This document shows, in pieces, positions 25,525-36,637 of a DNA stretch of 64,000 bases. Made by a program: the position numbers and the translations under genes. The stretch is from Accumulibacter sp. (GTDB lineage: Bacteria; Pseudomonadota; Gammaproteobacteria; Burkholderiales; Rhodocyclaceae): assembly GCA_017302455.1 (NCBI GenBank), contig JAFLDO010000006.1, forward strand, positions 62,001 to 126,000, in the 5' to 3' direction. The notes below the pieces were generated by a model. It did not search any database. It saw only the letters and a program-made list of their open reading frames with translations, and was not told the origin of the DNA. Position 1 is the first letter of the stretch. Each line of letters opens with the position of its first letter.

Positions 25525-26997
25525 TCAAAAGCGTGTGTCGAGACCGTGCTCGGCCAGTTCGGCCGCACGCAGCACGGCAAGGGCCTTGTTCTGCGTTTCC
25601 TGCCACTCGGCGGCCGGGTCTGAATCGGCAACGATGCCGGCGCCGGCCTGTACATGCAGGTGGCCGTCCTTGACGATGGCCGTACGAATCGCGATCGCCA
25701 GGTCCATATCACCGTTGAAGCCGAGGTAACCGACCGCACCGGCGTAGATGCCGCGCTTGACCGGTTCAAGTTCGTCGATGATCTCCATCGCCCGCACCTT
25801 TGGCGCGCCGGAGACGGTTCCGGCAGGAAAAGTGGCCTTCAGCACATCGAGCGCGTCAAGCCCGGGCCGCAGCTTGGCCTCGACATTCGAAACGATGTGC
25901 ATCACGTGCGAGTAGCGCTCGACGATCATGTTTTCGGTGAGCTTGATGGTACCAACGCGAGCGACGCGGCCGGCGTCGTTGCGACCGAGGTCGAGGAGCT
26001 GAACGTGCTCTGCACGTTCCTTCTCGTCGGCCAGCAACTCGGAAGCGAGGGCCTGATCCTCGTCAAAAGAGACCCCCCGCCGACGGGTGCCGGCGATCGG
26101 TCGCACGGTGACGGTGTCGCCTTCAAGACGGACAAGGATTTCCGGCGAAGCGCCAACGACGTGAAAGTCTTCGAAGTCGAAATAGAACATGTACGGCGAC
26201 GGATTCAGCGAGCGCAAAGAGCGGTACAGCGCCATCGGGCTGGCCACGAGCGGCTTGCTCATGCGCTGTGACAGGACAACCTGCATGATGTCGCCCTCGG
26301 TGATGTAACGCTTGGCCTTGATCACCGCCTGTCGGAATTGTGCCTCACCAAACATCGACGTCGCCGGTTGCGAAGAATGCGGTGTCTCGGGCGGAATTGC
26401 GACCGATTCGCGCAGCCTGGCAAGCAGTTCCCGCAGTCGGGTCTGAGCCTTCTGGTAGGCGCCGGGAACCCCGGGCTCAGCATAGACGACCAGGGTCAGT
26501 TTTCCCGAGAGGTTGTCCACCACCGCAATTTCCTCGGAAAGCAGCAGCAGGATGTCGGGAATTCCGAGATCATCGGCTTTCTGCGAGCGCGTCAGCCGGG
26601 TTTCGATATAGCGGACGGTGTCATAGCCGAAACAGCCGACCAGCCCACCACAGAACCGCGGCAAGCCGGTGGTCGGAGCGGCACGAAAGCGCTTCATGTA
26701 CTTGCCGATGAAGTCGAGCGGGTTGGTATCGTCTTCACGTTCGGCAATGCGATTGCCGTTCAGCACCAGTACCTGATGCGCATTGATGACAATCCGGGTC
26801 GGGCTGGCAAGGCCGATGATCGAGTAACGACCAAAACGCTCGCCGCCCTGCACTGATTCCAGGAGATAGCTGTAGGGGTTGTTGGCCAGCTTCAGATAGA
26901 TCGACAGCGGCGTGTCGAGATCAGCGAAGGTTTCGAGAATCACCGGGATACGATTGTAGCCTTCGGCGGCCAAACGATTGAAATAAGCTTCGGTCAT
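25525..26997 (-). CDS. trpE: Anthranilate synthase component I
   Basis: A 490-residue chorismate-utilising enzyme. The N-terminal segment [20 protein letters not shown] and [17 protein letters not shown] is the tryptophan feedback region. The catalytic part includes [41 protein letters not shown] and [20 protein letters not shown]. The ATG at 26997 has GGAG six bases upstream; 16 further codons are open. It is downstream of rpe and gph on the same strand, matching the betaproteobacterial order, but trpG does not follow it. Confidence 0.97.
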   Translation of the reverse strand: MTEAYFNRLAAEGYNRIPVILETFADLDTPLSIYLKLANNPYSYLLESVQGGERFGRYSIIGLASPTRIVINAHQVLVLNGNRIAEREDDTNPLDFIGKYMKRFRAAPTTGLPRFCGGLVGCFGYDTVRYIETRLTRSQKADDLGIPDILLLLSEEIAVVDNLSGKLTLVVYAEPGVPGAYQKAQTRLRELLARLRESVAIPPETPHSSQPATSMFGEAQFRQAVIKAKRYITEGDIMQVVLSQRMSKPLVASPMALYRSLRSLNPSPYMFYFDFEDFHVVGASPEILVRLEGDTVTVRPIAGTRRRGVSFDEDQALASELLADEKERAEHVQLLDLGRNDAGRVARVGTIKLTENMIVERYSHVMHIVSNVEAKLRPGLDALDVLKATFPAGTVSGAPKVRAMEIIDELEPVKRGIYAGAVGYLGFNGDMDLAIAIRTAIVKDGHLHVQAGAGIVADSDPAAEWQETQNKALAVLRAAELAEHGLDTRF

Positions 26998-27155
26998 CGG
27001 AACTCCACAAGAAAGCACTGCGAGAACGGATGTGCGCCCTGCCAATGCACACCCGGGGCGGGACTGCGACGAGGCAGCCTACGGGCGCAGGCGTCGCCAG
27101 CGCCCAGACTCGGCCCGGCAGGCGGGCGGCGAGGGCAGTGTGTGGTGGAGCAAGG

Positions 27156-27839
27156 TCATGCGTGAATCAGGCGTTGCGCCGCTTCGGCGAGGGTCGGGAC
27201 TATACCATCACAAGCGAGATCACGAACATCACGGCCCTCGTTGTAACCGTATGGCACCAGAAAGACGTGGCAGCCGGCAGCCCGCCCGGCGTGAAAGTCG
27301 TGCACCGAATCGCCAATCATCAGCACGTCGACCGGCGACACACCGAGGCGGCCGCTGGCCCAGAGCAGGGGCATCGGGTCAGGTTTCAGACGCGGCAACA
27401 CGTCGCCGCTGACGATCACGTCGAAATAGGGAAACAGACCGGTACGCTGCAGCAGCGGGAGGGTGAAAGCCTCCGCCTTGTTGGTGATGACGCCAAGTGG
27501 CAGGTCGAGAACCTTGAGTGCTTCAAGACCCTCGAGGACACCCGGGAAAAGGGCAGCATTGCGACCGTTCTCGGTGCTGTAGTGCCGCTTGAAGCTGGCC
27601 AGCGCCTCCGGAGGGGGGGGTGCAGCATCGTCGGCGGCTTCCATCGACCCAGCCAGCACCCGCTTGACCAGATTGGCAATGCCGCGCCCGACATAACTGC
27701 GAATCGATTCGACCGAGACTTCGCGGCGCCCGAGGTCGCGCAGCATGGCGTTTGCAGCGGCGTGCAGATCGAGCACGGTATCCAGCAGCGTGCCGTCGAG
27801 ATCGATCAGCACGGCGCGGACGGCGAGCGGTGTCGGCAT
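27156..27839 (-). CDS. gph: Phosphoglycolate phosphatase
   Basis: A 227-residue HAD-family hydrolase. The nucleophile motif VLIDLDGTLLDTVLD, the Thr motif LGVITNKAEAFTLPLL, KPDPMPLLWA and the metal motif MIGDSVHDFHAGRAAGC appear in order. It removes 2-phosphoglycolate formed by oxidative DNA damage or Rubisco side reactions. The ATG at 27839 overlaps the rpe stop by one base; a GTG at 27842 is the alternative. The rpe-gph-trpE arrangement is conserved in Betaproteobacteria. A gap of 158 bp separates it from trpE and may hold a trp promoter. Confidence 0.93.
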   Translation of the reverse strand: MPTPLAVRAVLIDLDGTLLDTVLDLHAAANAMLRDLGRREVSVESIRSYVGRGIANLVKRVLAGSMEAADDAAPPPPEALASFKRHYSTENGRNAALFPGVLEGLEALKVLDLPLGVITNKAEAFTLPLLQRTGLFPYFDVIVSGDVLPRLKPDPMPLLWASGRLGVSPVDVLMIGDSVHDFHAGRAAGCHVFLVPYGYNEGRDVRDLACDGIVPTLAEAAQRLIHA

Positions 27840-28528
27840 CACGGCACCGCCAGCTGCGCGCGCAGCGCAGCGATGATGCTGTCGTAGCGGTTGGTGTCGG
27901 TGTCCCTGCCAGCGCCGTAGACCGCCGAACCGGCGACAAAAGCATCGGCACCGGCGCGTGCGATCTCGGCAATGTTATCGACCTTGACTCCGCCGTCGAC
28001 CTGCAGTCGGATTCGCCGCCCGCTGGCACGCTCGTAGGCATCTATTCTGGCCCGTGCGGCCTTGAGCTTGGTCAGCGTTGACGAAATGAATTTTTGCCCG
28101 CCAAAACCGGGATTGACACTCATCAGCAGGATGATATCCAGCTTGTCCATCACGTAATCAAGGTACTCGAGCGGCGTCGCCGGGTTGAACACGAGACCGG
28201 CCTGACAGCCGTTCTCCCGGATCAGCGCGAGCGTGCGGTCGACGTGATCGGACGCTTCCGGGTGAAAGGTGATGATAGTTGCGCCGGCCTTCGCGAAATC
28301 CGGAACGATGCGATCGACCGGCCGGACCATCAGATGCACGTCAATCGGCGCCCGCGTCAGCGGGCGGATTGCCTCACAGATCAGGGGGCCAATCGTCAGA
28401 TTGGGCACGTAATGGTTGTCCATCACGTCGAAATGGATCCAGTCGGCACCGGCGGCGATGACATTCACGACCTCTTCGCCAAGCCGGGCAAAGTTGGCAG
28501 AAAGGATACTCGGTGCGATCACGTACAT
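27839..28528 (-). CDS. rpe: Ribulose-phosphate 3-epimerase
   Basis: A 229-residue TIM-barrel epimerase interconverting ribulose-5-P and xylulose-5-P. Motifs are [61 protein letters not shown] and [12 protein letters not shown], with all metal and catalytic residues seen. The ATG at 28528 places IAPSIL at the usual distance from the start. A GTG at 28540 is possible, and neither has a good ribosome site. First gene of the rpe-gph-trpE unit. Confidence 0.96.
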   Translation of the reverse strand: MYVIAPSILSANFARLGEEVVNVIAAGADWIHFDVMDNHYVPNLTIGPLICEAIRPLTRAPIDVHLMVRPVDRIVPDFAKAGATIITFHPEASDHVDRTLALIRENGCQAGLVFNPATPLEYLDYVMDKLDIILLMSVNPGFGGQKFISSTLTKLKAARARIDAYERASGRRIRLQVDGGVKVDNIAEIARAGADAFVAGSAVYGAGRDTDTNRYDSIIAALRAQLAVP

Positions 28529-28640
28529 AAGAGAAACCACTTTGACTGAACAAGATTCATTTTAATGTGAAAGCGCCGGCCTGCCGCAGCTCATCGACCG
28601 GTCAGGGTCGCGATTGCTGTCGGCGGCGCGCTTCGGCAGG

Positions 28641-30656
28641 TCATTCCCGACTGAGGATTTGCACGCTACGCGCCGCGACCGGAGTCGTCTTCTCGCGTCG
28701 ACAGCTGGCGAAAGCGGGGTCCGCGCTGCTGTCGCAAACTTGCTCCCAGATACCGGCCGGAAGCAGAAAGGGCACCGGGATTTCGTCGCGGTTGATCAGG
28801 CAAAGCAAGGTTCCGCTGTCCCCTGCTTGGCCTGCGGCTGGCGTGTCCGGGGCGAGCTGCATGGCAAATGCACCCAGCTTTTTCGACTGCCAGTCGGCAA
28901 CCCGCATCGGCCGTCCTGCGGGATGCCACCAGACCACATCGGGTTGACCGTCAGCGTTCCCCTCGCCAGTCAGCCAGCGGCGGCGCCGCAGTTGCCGAAA
29001 ACGCTGTCGCAAGCCAATCAGCCCGGCGACAAAAGCCGTCAGATCGGCGTCGGCACTCCGCCAGTCGAGCCAGGTCATGGCATTGTCCTGGCAATAGGCG
29101 TTGTTGTTGCCCGCCTGCGTTCGACCGATCTCATCGCCACTCTGTAGCATGGGCACGCCCTGGGCGATCATCAAGGTCGTCAGCAGCGCGCGCTGCAGGC
29201 GGCGCCGCCTTTCAAGTACGACCGGATCGCGGCTCTCGCCCTCCTCCCCGCAGTTCCAGGAGAGGTTGTGGCTGTGCCCGTCGCGATTACCCTCGCCGTT
29301 GAGCTCGTTGTGCTTCTCCTGATAGCTGACCAAGTCGCGCAAGGTGAAGCCATCATGCGCGGTGATGAAGTTGACGCCCGCCTGCGGCGCCCGTCCAGCG
29401 AAACGGAACACTTCACTCGATCCGGCTAGCCGCTGCGCCAACGCCGCGACACCCACTCCGCCCGTCAGCCAGAAGGCGCGCACGTCATCGCGGAAGCGGT
29501 CATTCCATTCGCTCCAGCCAGGCAGAAAGCGGCCCAAATGATAACCATCGGGTCCAATGTCCCAGGGCTCGGCGATCAGCTTGACTCGCTGCAGCAAGGG
29601 ATCCTGCCTCTTGGCGGCAAGAAAGGCGCTGTCGCGGGTCAGTGTGGCGGCTAGGTCGAAGCGGAAGCCGTCGACGTGCATGACGTCAACCCAGTAGCGC
29701 AGCGCATCCATCACCATTTGCAGAACCCGCGGATTGGCGAGATTGAGCGTATTGCCGCAACCCGTGAAATTCTCGTAGCTGGCGAGATTGCCGGCCCGCA
29801 GTCGGTAGTAGCTCAGATTGTCGATGCCGCGAAACGACAGGGTCGGGCCCGCTTCGTCCGTCTCCGCCGTGTGATTGAAGACGACATCGAGAATGACCTC
29901 GATGCCGGCAGCGTGCAGCGCACGCACCATCCTCTTGAACTCGACAATCACCGATTGCCCACCAATCCGGGCGGCGTAACGTGGTTCCGGCGCGAAGAAG
30001 GCGAGCGAGTTATAGCCCCAATAATTGACGCGGCCTTCATTCACAAGCCGTTGCTCGTCGAGGAAGTGGTGTACCGGCAGCAGGCTGAGAGCGGTCACCC
30101 CGAGCCGCCGGTAGTGCTCGATCATCGCCGGCGCGGCGAGACCGGCGTAGGTGCCGCGCAGGACTTCGGGAACCCCGGGGTGCTGGCAGCTGATTCCCTT
30201 GACATGAACTTCATAGAGTACCGTGTCCGCCCAGGGTATCGCCAACTGGGCATCGCCACCCCAGTCGAACGCTTCGTCAACGACAGCGGCCGTCAGACAG
30301 TGTACCGGGTCATCCGGTGCCGCCCAGGAAAAACGACCTGCCACCTCGCGCGCGTAGGGGTCGAGCAGCAGGCGCTGGCCATCGAAGCGGTGGCCCAGTT
30401 CCGGCGCATTCGGACCATGCACCCGGTAGGCGTAGCGCAGGCCGGGCACTGCGCCGCCGAGGTAGCCGTGCCAGACCTGGTCGCTGCACTCGCGCAGGGG
30501 CAACACGCGCATCTGCCTGCCTTCGAGAATGCACAAATCGACGGCCTCGGCATGCGCCGAAAAAAGCGCGAAGTTCACTCCCCGGCCATCCCAGTGGGCG
30601 CCAAGCGGCCAGGGCCGCCCGGCTTCGAGACCCGCGCCGTCGATCACGGTATCCAT
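28641..30656 (-). CDS. glgX: Glycogen debranching enzyme
   Basis: A 671-residue GH13 isoamylase-type enzyme that removes the short branches left after phosphorylase action. It starts [20 protein letters not shown] (CBM48-like module), then [23 protein letters not shown] with the nucleophile Asp, LIAEPWDIG with the acid Glu and [11 protein letters not shown]. The ATG at 30656 lies 13 bases inside the end of glgB and has no strong ribosome site, so translation is probably coupled. It is the last gene of glk-glgP-glgB-glgX. Confidence 0.94.
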   Translation of the reverse strand: MDTVIDGAGLEAGRPWPLGAHWDGRGVNFALFSAHAEAVDLCILEGRQMRVLPLRECSDQVWHGYLGGAVPGLRYAYRVHGPNAPELGHRFDGQRLLLDPYAREVAGRFSWAAPDDPVHCLTAAVVDEAFDWGGDAQLAIPWADTVLYEVHVKGISCQHPGVPEVLRGTYAGLAAPAMIEHYRRLGVTALSLLPVHHFLDEQRLVNEGRVNYWGYNSLAFFAPEPRYAARIGGQSVIVEFKRMVRALHAAGIEVILDVVFNHTAETDEAGPTLSFRGIDNLSYYRLRAGNLASYENFTGCGNTLNLANPRVLQMVMDALRYWVDVMHVDGFRFDLAATLTRDSAFLAAKRQDPLLQRVKLIAEPWDIGPDGYHLGRFLPGWSEWNDRFRDDVRAFWLTGGVGVAALAQRLAGSSEVFRFAGRAPQAGVNFITAHDGFTLRDLVSYQEKHNELNGEGNRDGHSHNLSWNCGEEGESRDPVVLERRRRLQRALLTTLMIAQGVPMLQSGDEIGRTQAGNNNAYCQDNAMTWLDWRSADADLTAFVAGLIGLRQRFRQLRRRRWLTGEGNADGQPDVVWWHPAGRPMRVADWQSKKLGAFAMQLAPDTPAAGQAGDSGTLLCLINRDEIPVPFLLPAGIWEQVCDSSADPAFASCRREKTTPVAARSVQILSRE

Positions 30657-32827
30657 TCGAGATACAGCGCTGCGAGCGGCGGCAGCGTCAGAGCAAGTGA
30701 CCATTCGCGCCCGTGCGCGGAAACCTGCTCCGCATGGATCGGCTCAAACCCGTTGCCGACGTTGCTGCCCCCGTAATGCTGCGAATCGGTATTGAGCCGC
30801 TCTTGGTAGATACCGGGCATCGGTACGCCGATCCGGTAGCCATGGCGAACCACGGGCGTAAAGTTGCCGACGTAGAGGATGGCGCGCGAGCGATCACGCG
30901 CCCAGCGCACGAAGGCGACGACCGAACATTCCGCATCATCGGCGGCGATCCACTCGAAGCCGGCTGGCTCGAAATCGACCTGATGCAGCGCCGGATTGCT
31001 CCGGTAGATACGGTTGAGATCGCGGATCAGGTCGCGCACGCCAGCGTGCAGCGGGAAGTCAAGCAGCCCCCAGTCGAGCGAAGCATCGTGGTTCCACTCG
31101 TTCCATTGGCCGATTTCGCCGCCCATGAACAGCAGCTTCTTGCCTGGATGGGCCCACATGTAGCCATACAGCGCACGCAGGTTGGCGAACTTCTGCCAGT
31201 AGTCGCCGGCCATCTTGCTGATCAACGAGCCCTTGCCGTGAACCACCTCATCGTGCGACAGCGGCAGAATGAAGTTTTCTGTGTAGGCGTACATCATGCC
31301 GAAGCTGAGCTGGTTGTGGTGATACCTGCGATGCACCGGATCCTTGGCCATATAGTCGAGAACGTCGTGCATCCACCCCATGTTCCACTTGTAGTGGAAA
31401 CCAAGGCCACCCATTTCCGGCGGACGACTGACCATCGGCCAGGCGGTCGACTCCTCGGCATAGGTGGCGGCGCTTGGATGCTCCTGGCCAAGGACCTCGT
31501 TCGTCCGGCGCAGGAAAGCGACGGCCTCCAGGTTCTCGCGACCGCCATGCACGTTCGGTAGCCATTGTCCTTCCTCGCGGCTATAGTCGCGGTAGAGCAT
31601 CGAGGCGACGGCATCGACCCGCAGGCCGTCGATGCCGTAACGTTCGATCCAGAAGAGGGCATTGCCGATCAGGTAGTTGCTGACTTCGCGACGGCCAAAG
31701 TTGTAGATCAGCGTACCCCAGTCCTGGTGCATGCCCTCCCGCGGATCGGCGTGCTCATAGAGGGCTGTGCCGTCGAAGCGGCCGAGGCCGTGTTCGTCCG
31801 TCGGGAAATGCGCTGGCACCCAGTCGACCAGCACGCGCAGGCCAGCCGCGTGACAGGCGGCGACGAATTCGCGAAAACCGGTCGGGTTGCCATGACGCGC
31901 GGTGGGCGAGTAAAGGCCGAGCGGCTGATAGCCCCAGGATCCGTCGAAGGGGTGCTCCGAGATCGGCAACAGCTCCAGATGCGTGAAGCCCAGATCGACC
32001 ACGTAAGGGATCAGCGTGTCGGCGATCCGCTGCCAGTCAGGAAAGCCGCCATCGTCGGCCCGCCGCCATGAGGCCAGATGCACCTCGTAGACCGATAGCG
32101 GCGCGCCCAGCTCGTCGCCAGCCGGCACAGCCACGGGTTCGACGGGTGGCGGCAAGGCGCAGACGATCGAGGCCGTCGATGGACGCATTTCGGCCTGGAA
32201 GCCATAGGGGTCGGCCTTGAGCGGCAGCAGATAACCATCGCGAGCCCGAATCTCGAACTTGTAGCGGGCGCCGGCGGTCACCCCCGGGAGAAAGATCTCC
32301 CATACACCGCACTCCCGGCGCAGGCGCATCGGGTGGCGACGACCGTCCCAGGTGTTGAAATCGCCGACGACGCTGACCCGCTGCGCGTCCGGCGCCCACA
32401 CTGCGAAGGCTGTGCCTGGCACACCATCGATCTCGCACAGGTGCGCTCCGAGACGCTCGAAGGGCCGCAGGTGCGAGCCTTCGGCGAGCAGCCAGACGTC
32501 CATTTCGCCGAGCACGGTCGAGAAACGATACGGATCATCGGTCTCCTGTACTCCGTGTTCCCAGGTGATCCGCAGGCGATAGGGAAAACTGTTCCGACGG
32601 CGGGGCATGATCCCCTCGAAGAAGCCTTCCACTCCTTTGACCTCGACTTGCGCCAGCTCGGCAATCTGCTTCCCGGTCTTGGCCTCGAGGACGGCGACCG
32701 ACCGCGCGCCCGGTTGCAGGCTGCGAACCCAAAGTCCTCCGTCGGGGTCGGTGTGCATTCCAAGAACGGCGTAGGGGTCACCGTGCTGTGCCCGGCAAAG
32801 GGCAATGATTTCTGAATGGTCAAGCAT
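30644..32827 (-). CDS. glgB: 1,4-alpha-glucan branching enzyme
   Basis: A 727-residue GH13 enzyme that introduces alpha-1,6 branches in glycogen. It has the N1 domain ([11 protein letters not shown]), a CBM48 domain and the catalytic barrel with [46 protein letters not shown] with the nucleophile, and [25 protein letters not shown] carries the third carboxylate. The ATG at 32827 has AGGAAG eight bases upstream and gives a length near that of the E. coli enzyme. It lies 11 bp after glgP. Confidence 0.96.
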   Translation of the reverse strand: MLDHSEIIALCRAQHGDPYAVLGMHTDPDGGLWVRSLQPGARSVAVLEAKTGKQIAELAQVEVKGVEGFFEGIMPRRRNSFPYRLRITWEHGVQETDDPYRFSTVLGEMDVWLLAEGSHLRPFERLGAHLCEIDGVPGTAFAVWAPDAQRVSVVGDFNTWDGRRHPMRLRRECGVWEIFLPGVTAGARYKFEIRARDGYLLPLKADPYGFQAEMRPSTASIVCALPPPVEPVAVPAGDELGAPLSVYEVHLASWRRADDGGFPDWQRIADTLIPYVVDLGFTHLELLPISEHPFDGSWGYQPLGLYSPTARHGNPTGFREFVAACHAAGLRVLVDWVPAHFPTDEHGLGRFDGTALYEHADPREGMHQDWGTLIYNFGRREVSNYLIGNALFWIERYGIDGLRVDAVASMLYRDYSREEGQWLPNVHGGRENLEAVAFLRRTNEVLGQEHPSAATYAEESTAWPMVSRPPEMGGLGFHYKWNMGWMHDVLDYMAKDPVHRRYHHNQLSFGMMYAYTENFILPLSHDEVVHGKGSLISKMAGDYWQKFANLRALYGYMWAHPGKKLLFMGGEIGQWNEWNHDASLDWGLLDFPLHAGVRDLIRDLNRIYRSNPALHQVDFEPAGFEWIAADDAECSVVAFVRWARDRSRAILYVGNFTPVVRHGYRIGVPMPGIYQERLNTDSQHYGGSNVGNGFEPIHAEQVSAHGREWSLALTLPPLAALYLEWIP

Positions 32828-32838
32828 TTGAGACTTCC

Positions 32839-35292
32839 TCAGGTAGAGTGTGCACTTAGGTTCCAAGTGTCTTTGGCATAGTCACTGATGGTCCGGTCGG
32901 CGGAGAAAGGACCCATCCCGGCGACATTCAAAATGGCCTTGCGCTGCCATTCGTCGGGCGTCAGATAGAGGGCATCAACTCGCGCTTGAGCGGCAACGTA
33001 GTCCGCATAGTCGGCCAGCAAGAGGTAGTGGTCGCCGTAATGCAGCAGGCTGTTGAAGATGTCATGGTAACGCGGCCGTTCGCCGGGCGAGAAGAAACCA
33101 CTGTCAATCCGGTCAAGCGCCTCCTTGAGGGCAGGATCGTTCTGGTACAGAGCCATCGGCTGATGGCCAGCCGCCCTGATCGCATTGACCTGAGCGGTGT
33201 TGTTGCCAAAGATGAAAATATTCTCGGCGCCCACGTTATCCCGAATCTCGATGTTGGCACCATCCTCGGTGCCGATGGTCAGTGCGCCGTTGAGCGAGAG
33301 CTTCATGTTGCCGGTACCCGAGGCTTCGGTGCCAGCGGTCGAAATCTGCTCTGACAGATTGGCCGCCGGCATGATCAGCTCGGCGACGGAAACGCCATAG
33401 TTGGGAATGAAGACGACCTGCAACAGCTCGCGGGTCCGCGGATTGTTGTTCACGACTGCGGCGACGTCGTGAATCAGGCGGATCACCTGCTTGGCCATGT
33501 GATACGACGATGCCGCCTTGCCGGCGAAAATCACGCTGCGCGGCGCGTAATTCGTGGCTGAGCCGTCCAGCAGTGCGTTGTAGCGCGTGATGACGTGCAA
33601 CACGTTGAGCAACTGCCGCTTGTACTCGTGGATCCGTTTGACCTGCACGTCGAACAGGCTGTCCGGGTTCAGGGTGATGCCCACTTCACGGGCAACGTAA
33701 TTGGCCAGACGCACCTTGTTGCCACGTTTGGCCGCCGCAAACGCGGTACGGAAACCGGCGTCGTCAGCGCTGGCCCGCAGATCGTGCAAACGGTCCAGAT
33801 GCAGACGCCAGTCCCTGCCGCCGAGGCGCTCGTCGAGTAGACCGGAGAGCGCAGGGTTGGATTGTGCCAACCAGCGTCGTGGGGTGACGCCGTTGGTCTT
33901 GTTGTGGAACCGCTCCGGGTAGAGGCTGGCAAAATCGGCAAAGATGGTCTGTACCATCAGGTCCGAATGCAGTTGCGAAACGCCGTTGACGCGGTGACTG
34001 CCGACGATGCACAGGTGCGCCATGCGCACGCGCTTGTCCTTGTCGTGGCCGCCGCCGTCGTCGATCAGCGACACTCGCCGCATCAGGTCGATATCTCCGG
34101 GGTAGAGCCGGATGACCTCGTCGAGAAACTCCTGGTTGATACGGTAGATGATCAGGATGTGGCGTGGCAGTACACGCTGGATCAGCGAAACCTTCCAGGT
34201 CTCAAGCGCCTCCGGCATCAGTGTGTGATTGGTGTAGGAGAAAATCCGACGGCATTGGTCCCAGGCCGCTGCCCAGGTCATGCCGTGCTCGTCAACCAGC
34301 AGGCGCATCAACTCGGCAACGCCAATCGCCGGGTGGGTATCGTTGAGATGGATCGCCACCTGCTCGGCCAGATTGTCGAAGGTTCCGTGCTCCCCGTGGT
34401 GACGCTCCAGGATGTCCTGCATCGATGCCGAGACGAAGAAATACTCCTGGCGTAGACGCAGTTCGCGACCAGCAGCGGTGCTGTCGTTGGGGTAGAGGAC
34501 CCAGGAGATGTTTTCGAAGCGGTTCTTGAACTCGGCGGCGCGCTGGTAGTCGCCGGTATTGAAGGCACCGAGGTCGATCTCCGATGGCGCCGCCGCCTTC
34601 CACAGCCGCAGGGTACTGACCCGATCGGTGCCATGACCGGGGATCACGTAGTCGAAAGCCTTGGCTTCCACCGAATCGGCGGCGTGCCATTCGGCCCACT
34701 CGCCATGGTGTTCGCAGGTACCACCGAAGCGCACGGTGTGATGCTTGTTGGCGCGCGGGAATTCCCATGGCGAACGATCCTGCAGCCAGGCTTCCGGCTT
34801 TTCAACCTGTTGTCCATTGAGGATCGACTGTGCGAACATGCCGTACTCGTAGCGGACGCCATAACCCCAGGAGGGAAGCCCGAGCGTCGCCATAGAATCG
34901 AGGAAGCAGGCCGCCAGCCTGCCCAGACCGCCATTGCCGAGCGCCGCATCGGGTTCACATTCCATCACCTCGTCGACTGACGGCCCCGGTGCAGTGAACA
35001 CAGCTGCCGCCTGGTCACGAAGATCGAGTGCGGACAAGGCATTGTTCATCGCGCGACCGATCAGGAATTCCATCGACAGGTAATAGACACGCCGTGCCTT
35101 GCTGTCGCGATCCGCATTCTGCGTGTTCACCCAGCGCTGTGCCAGCTGCTCGCGCGCCACCTGCGAAAGCGCCTGATAGAGATCCGCCCTGGTGGCTCTG
35201 GAAGGCTCGGCAGCGACCGTGCCGAGAAGTTTGTGCTCGATTTCGGCGCGCAGTTGTTCGCTTTCGGGACAGGGTTGAGCGGCATCGGACAT
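32839..35292 (-). CDS. glgP: Glycogen/starch/alpha-glucan phosphorylase
   Basis: An 817-residue family-35 phosphorylase releasing glucose-1-phosphate. Clear motifs are [42 protein letters not shown] and the PLP site [19 protein letters not shown], followed by EDGANIEI. The ATG at 35292 is chosen; the open frame runs 22 codons further up into the glk end. The gene follows glk by 22 bp. Length is typical of bacterial enzymes without regulatory extensions. Confidence 0.96.
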   Translation of the reverse strand: MSDAAQPCPESEQLRAEIEHKLLGTVAAEPSRATRADLYQALSQVAREQLAQRWVNTQNADRDSKARRVYYLSMEFLIGRAMNNALSALDLRDQAAAVFTAPGPSVDEVMECEPDAALGNGGLGRLAACFLDSMATLGLPSWGYGVRYEYGMFAQSILNGQQVEKPEAWLQDRSPWEFPRANKHHTVRFGGTCEHHGEWAEWHAADSVEAKAFDYVIPGHGTDRVSTLRLWKAAAPSEIDLGAFNTGDYQRAAEFKNRFENISWVLYPNDSTAAGRELRLRQEYFFVSASMQDILERHHGEHGTFDNLAEQVAIHLNDTHPAIGVAELMRLLVDEHGMTWAAAWDQCRRIFSYTNHTLMPEALETWKVSLIQRVLPRHILIIYRINQEFLDEVIRLYPGDIDLMRRVSLIDDGGGHDKDKRVRMAHLCIVGSHRVNGVSQLHSDLMVQTIFADFASLYPERFHNKTNGVTPRRWLAQSNPALSGLLDERLGGRDWRLHLDRLHDLRASADDAGFRTAFAAAKRGNKVRLANYVAREVGITLNPDSLFDVQVKRIHEYKRQLLNVLHVITRYNALLDGSATNYAPRSVIFAGKAASSYHMAKQVIRLIHDVAAVVNNNPRTRELLQVVFIPNYGVSVAELIMPAANLSEQISTAGTEASGTGNMKLSLNGALTIGTEDGANIEIRDNVGAENIFIFGNNTAQVNAIRAAGHQPMALYQNDPALKEALDRIDSGFFSPGERPRYHDIFNSLLHYGDHYLLLADYADYVAAQARVDALYLTPDEWQRKAILNVAGMGPFSADRTISDYAKDTWNLSAHST

Positions 35293-35314
35293 CAGGCTGA
35301 TACTCCAGTAAAGT

Positions 35315-36280
35315 TCATGGATAACCCTCGCTCTCGGCCAGGGCATGGGCAGCGCCAAGCAGGGCCGGCGTAGGAGAAAGCATTACATAGGTCGGAATTG
35401 CCGCCAAGTAGGATCCGAAACGCCCCTTGGCCTCGAAACGGACACGAAAAGGTGAGTGATCAAACAGTTCCCCCAGCCTTGGAATGATACCACCGCCAAC
35501 ATAGACGCCACCCTGGGCGCCGAGTGTCAGCGCAAGATTTCCTGCCATTGAGCCGAGCATCGCGCAGAATGTTTCGATCACTGCCTGGCACTGGACGTCC
35601 TGCCGGGACAGCGCACGGGAGACGATCTCGGCTGTCGACAACGGCTCCTCGCGGCGGCCGTCTACTGCGGCCACCAGACGATTCAGCAGCGGCAAGCCGC
35701 TGCCGGAAAGGAGGCGCTCGGCCGACACATGGCCAAGTTCGCGCCAGGCCAGGGCAAGGATTGCCGACTCTCGTGCATCGGTGGGGGCCAGCGAACAGTG
35801 ACCGCCTTCGCCGCTCAGCGCCAGCCAGCAACCCCGATGAAACAGAACCCCGGAGACACCCAGGCCGGTTCCTGGCCCGAGTACCGCCTTCGCAGCCAGT
35901 TCGACCGAGGTGCCGGCGCCAACCTGACGCAGGTCTGCTGAGCCAAGGTGCGGTAGCGACAGGGCCAGGGCCGTGAAATCGTTGAGCAGCAGCACCCGGC
36001 GCAGCCCGAGCCTCGACTTGAGCTGGTCGCGCGAGAAACTCCAGGCAGCATTGGTCAACCGCACCACCTCACCATGGATTGGTGCCGCGAGCGCAATAGC
36101 CGCTGCCTGCAAAGCCGGGGCGCCAACCTCGTCAAGGTAGGTTTGAATCGCCTCCACCGGCCCCGGAAAATCGCTCACGGCAAGAATGCGCACCAAGCCG
36201 GGAGAGCCAGTCCGGTCGAGCAAGGCAAAGCGGGCACGAGTGCCGCCGATGTCGGCAACCAGCCTCGCGTCTGGGCTCAT
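35315..36280 (-). CDS. glk: Glucokinase
   Basis: A 321-residue hexokinase of the bacterial Glk group. The phosphate loop VADIGGTRARFALL opens the protein, followed by LLLNDFTALALSLP with the catalytic Asp, LGPGTGLGVS, and SGEGGHCSLAPTD. It lacks an N-terminal ROK regulator. The ATG at 36280 has GGAAA six bases upstream and removes an 18-codon extension. As first gene of the glycogen operon it would phosphorylate glucose released by debranching. Confidence 0.94.
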   Translation of the reverse strand: MSPDARLVADIGGTRARFALLDRTGSPGLVRILAVSDFPGPVEAIQTYLDEVGAPALQAAAIALAAPIHGEVVRLTNAAWSFSRDQLKSRLGLRRVLLLNDFTALALSLPHLGSADLRQVGAGTSVELAAKAVLGPGTGLGVSGVLFHRGCWLALSGEGGHCSLAPTDARESAILALAWRELGHVSAERLLSGSGLPLLNRLVAAVDGRREEPLSTAEIVSRALSRQDVQCQAVIETFCAMLGSMAGNLALTLGAQGGVYVGGGIIPRLGELFDHSPFRVRFEAKGRFGSYLAAIPTYVMLSPTPALLGAAHALAESEGYP

Positions 36281-36637
36281 GAGAGTTTCCGCTGGCACAG
36301 GATGACGATTTGCCAGGTCGAGCGGCCGCCGCAAGGTCGGCAGTGAACGGAGCGAAAGGTGCTTCTCATGACATTCAGCGGATGGGCATGTGTTCTAGTG
36401 TTCTGACCGCTGCCAACGGGAATTGCAAGATCAAATGCCGGCAAGCCGGAAAGGCATTAAGATGCCCCGAATCTTCGCACCAAATGCGGCATTTATCAAA
36501 GACCCTGCGACCATGAAACGTTCTCTCCCCCGGCAACCGGCCTCAGTGCCACGGCAGTCTCTCCGGTGCACGCTGGTTCTGTCAAGGCGAAAGCACGGCC
36601 ATTGTGCCACGCACCCGCGCGGCGGGCATAGTCGCCC
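36281..36637. other. Divergent promoter region between glk and the FAD oxidase
   Basis: About 357 bp between divergent genes, so it must contain both promoters. Short frames across it have no family features. I see no clear dyad or terminator. Confidence 0.45.
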
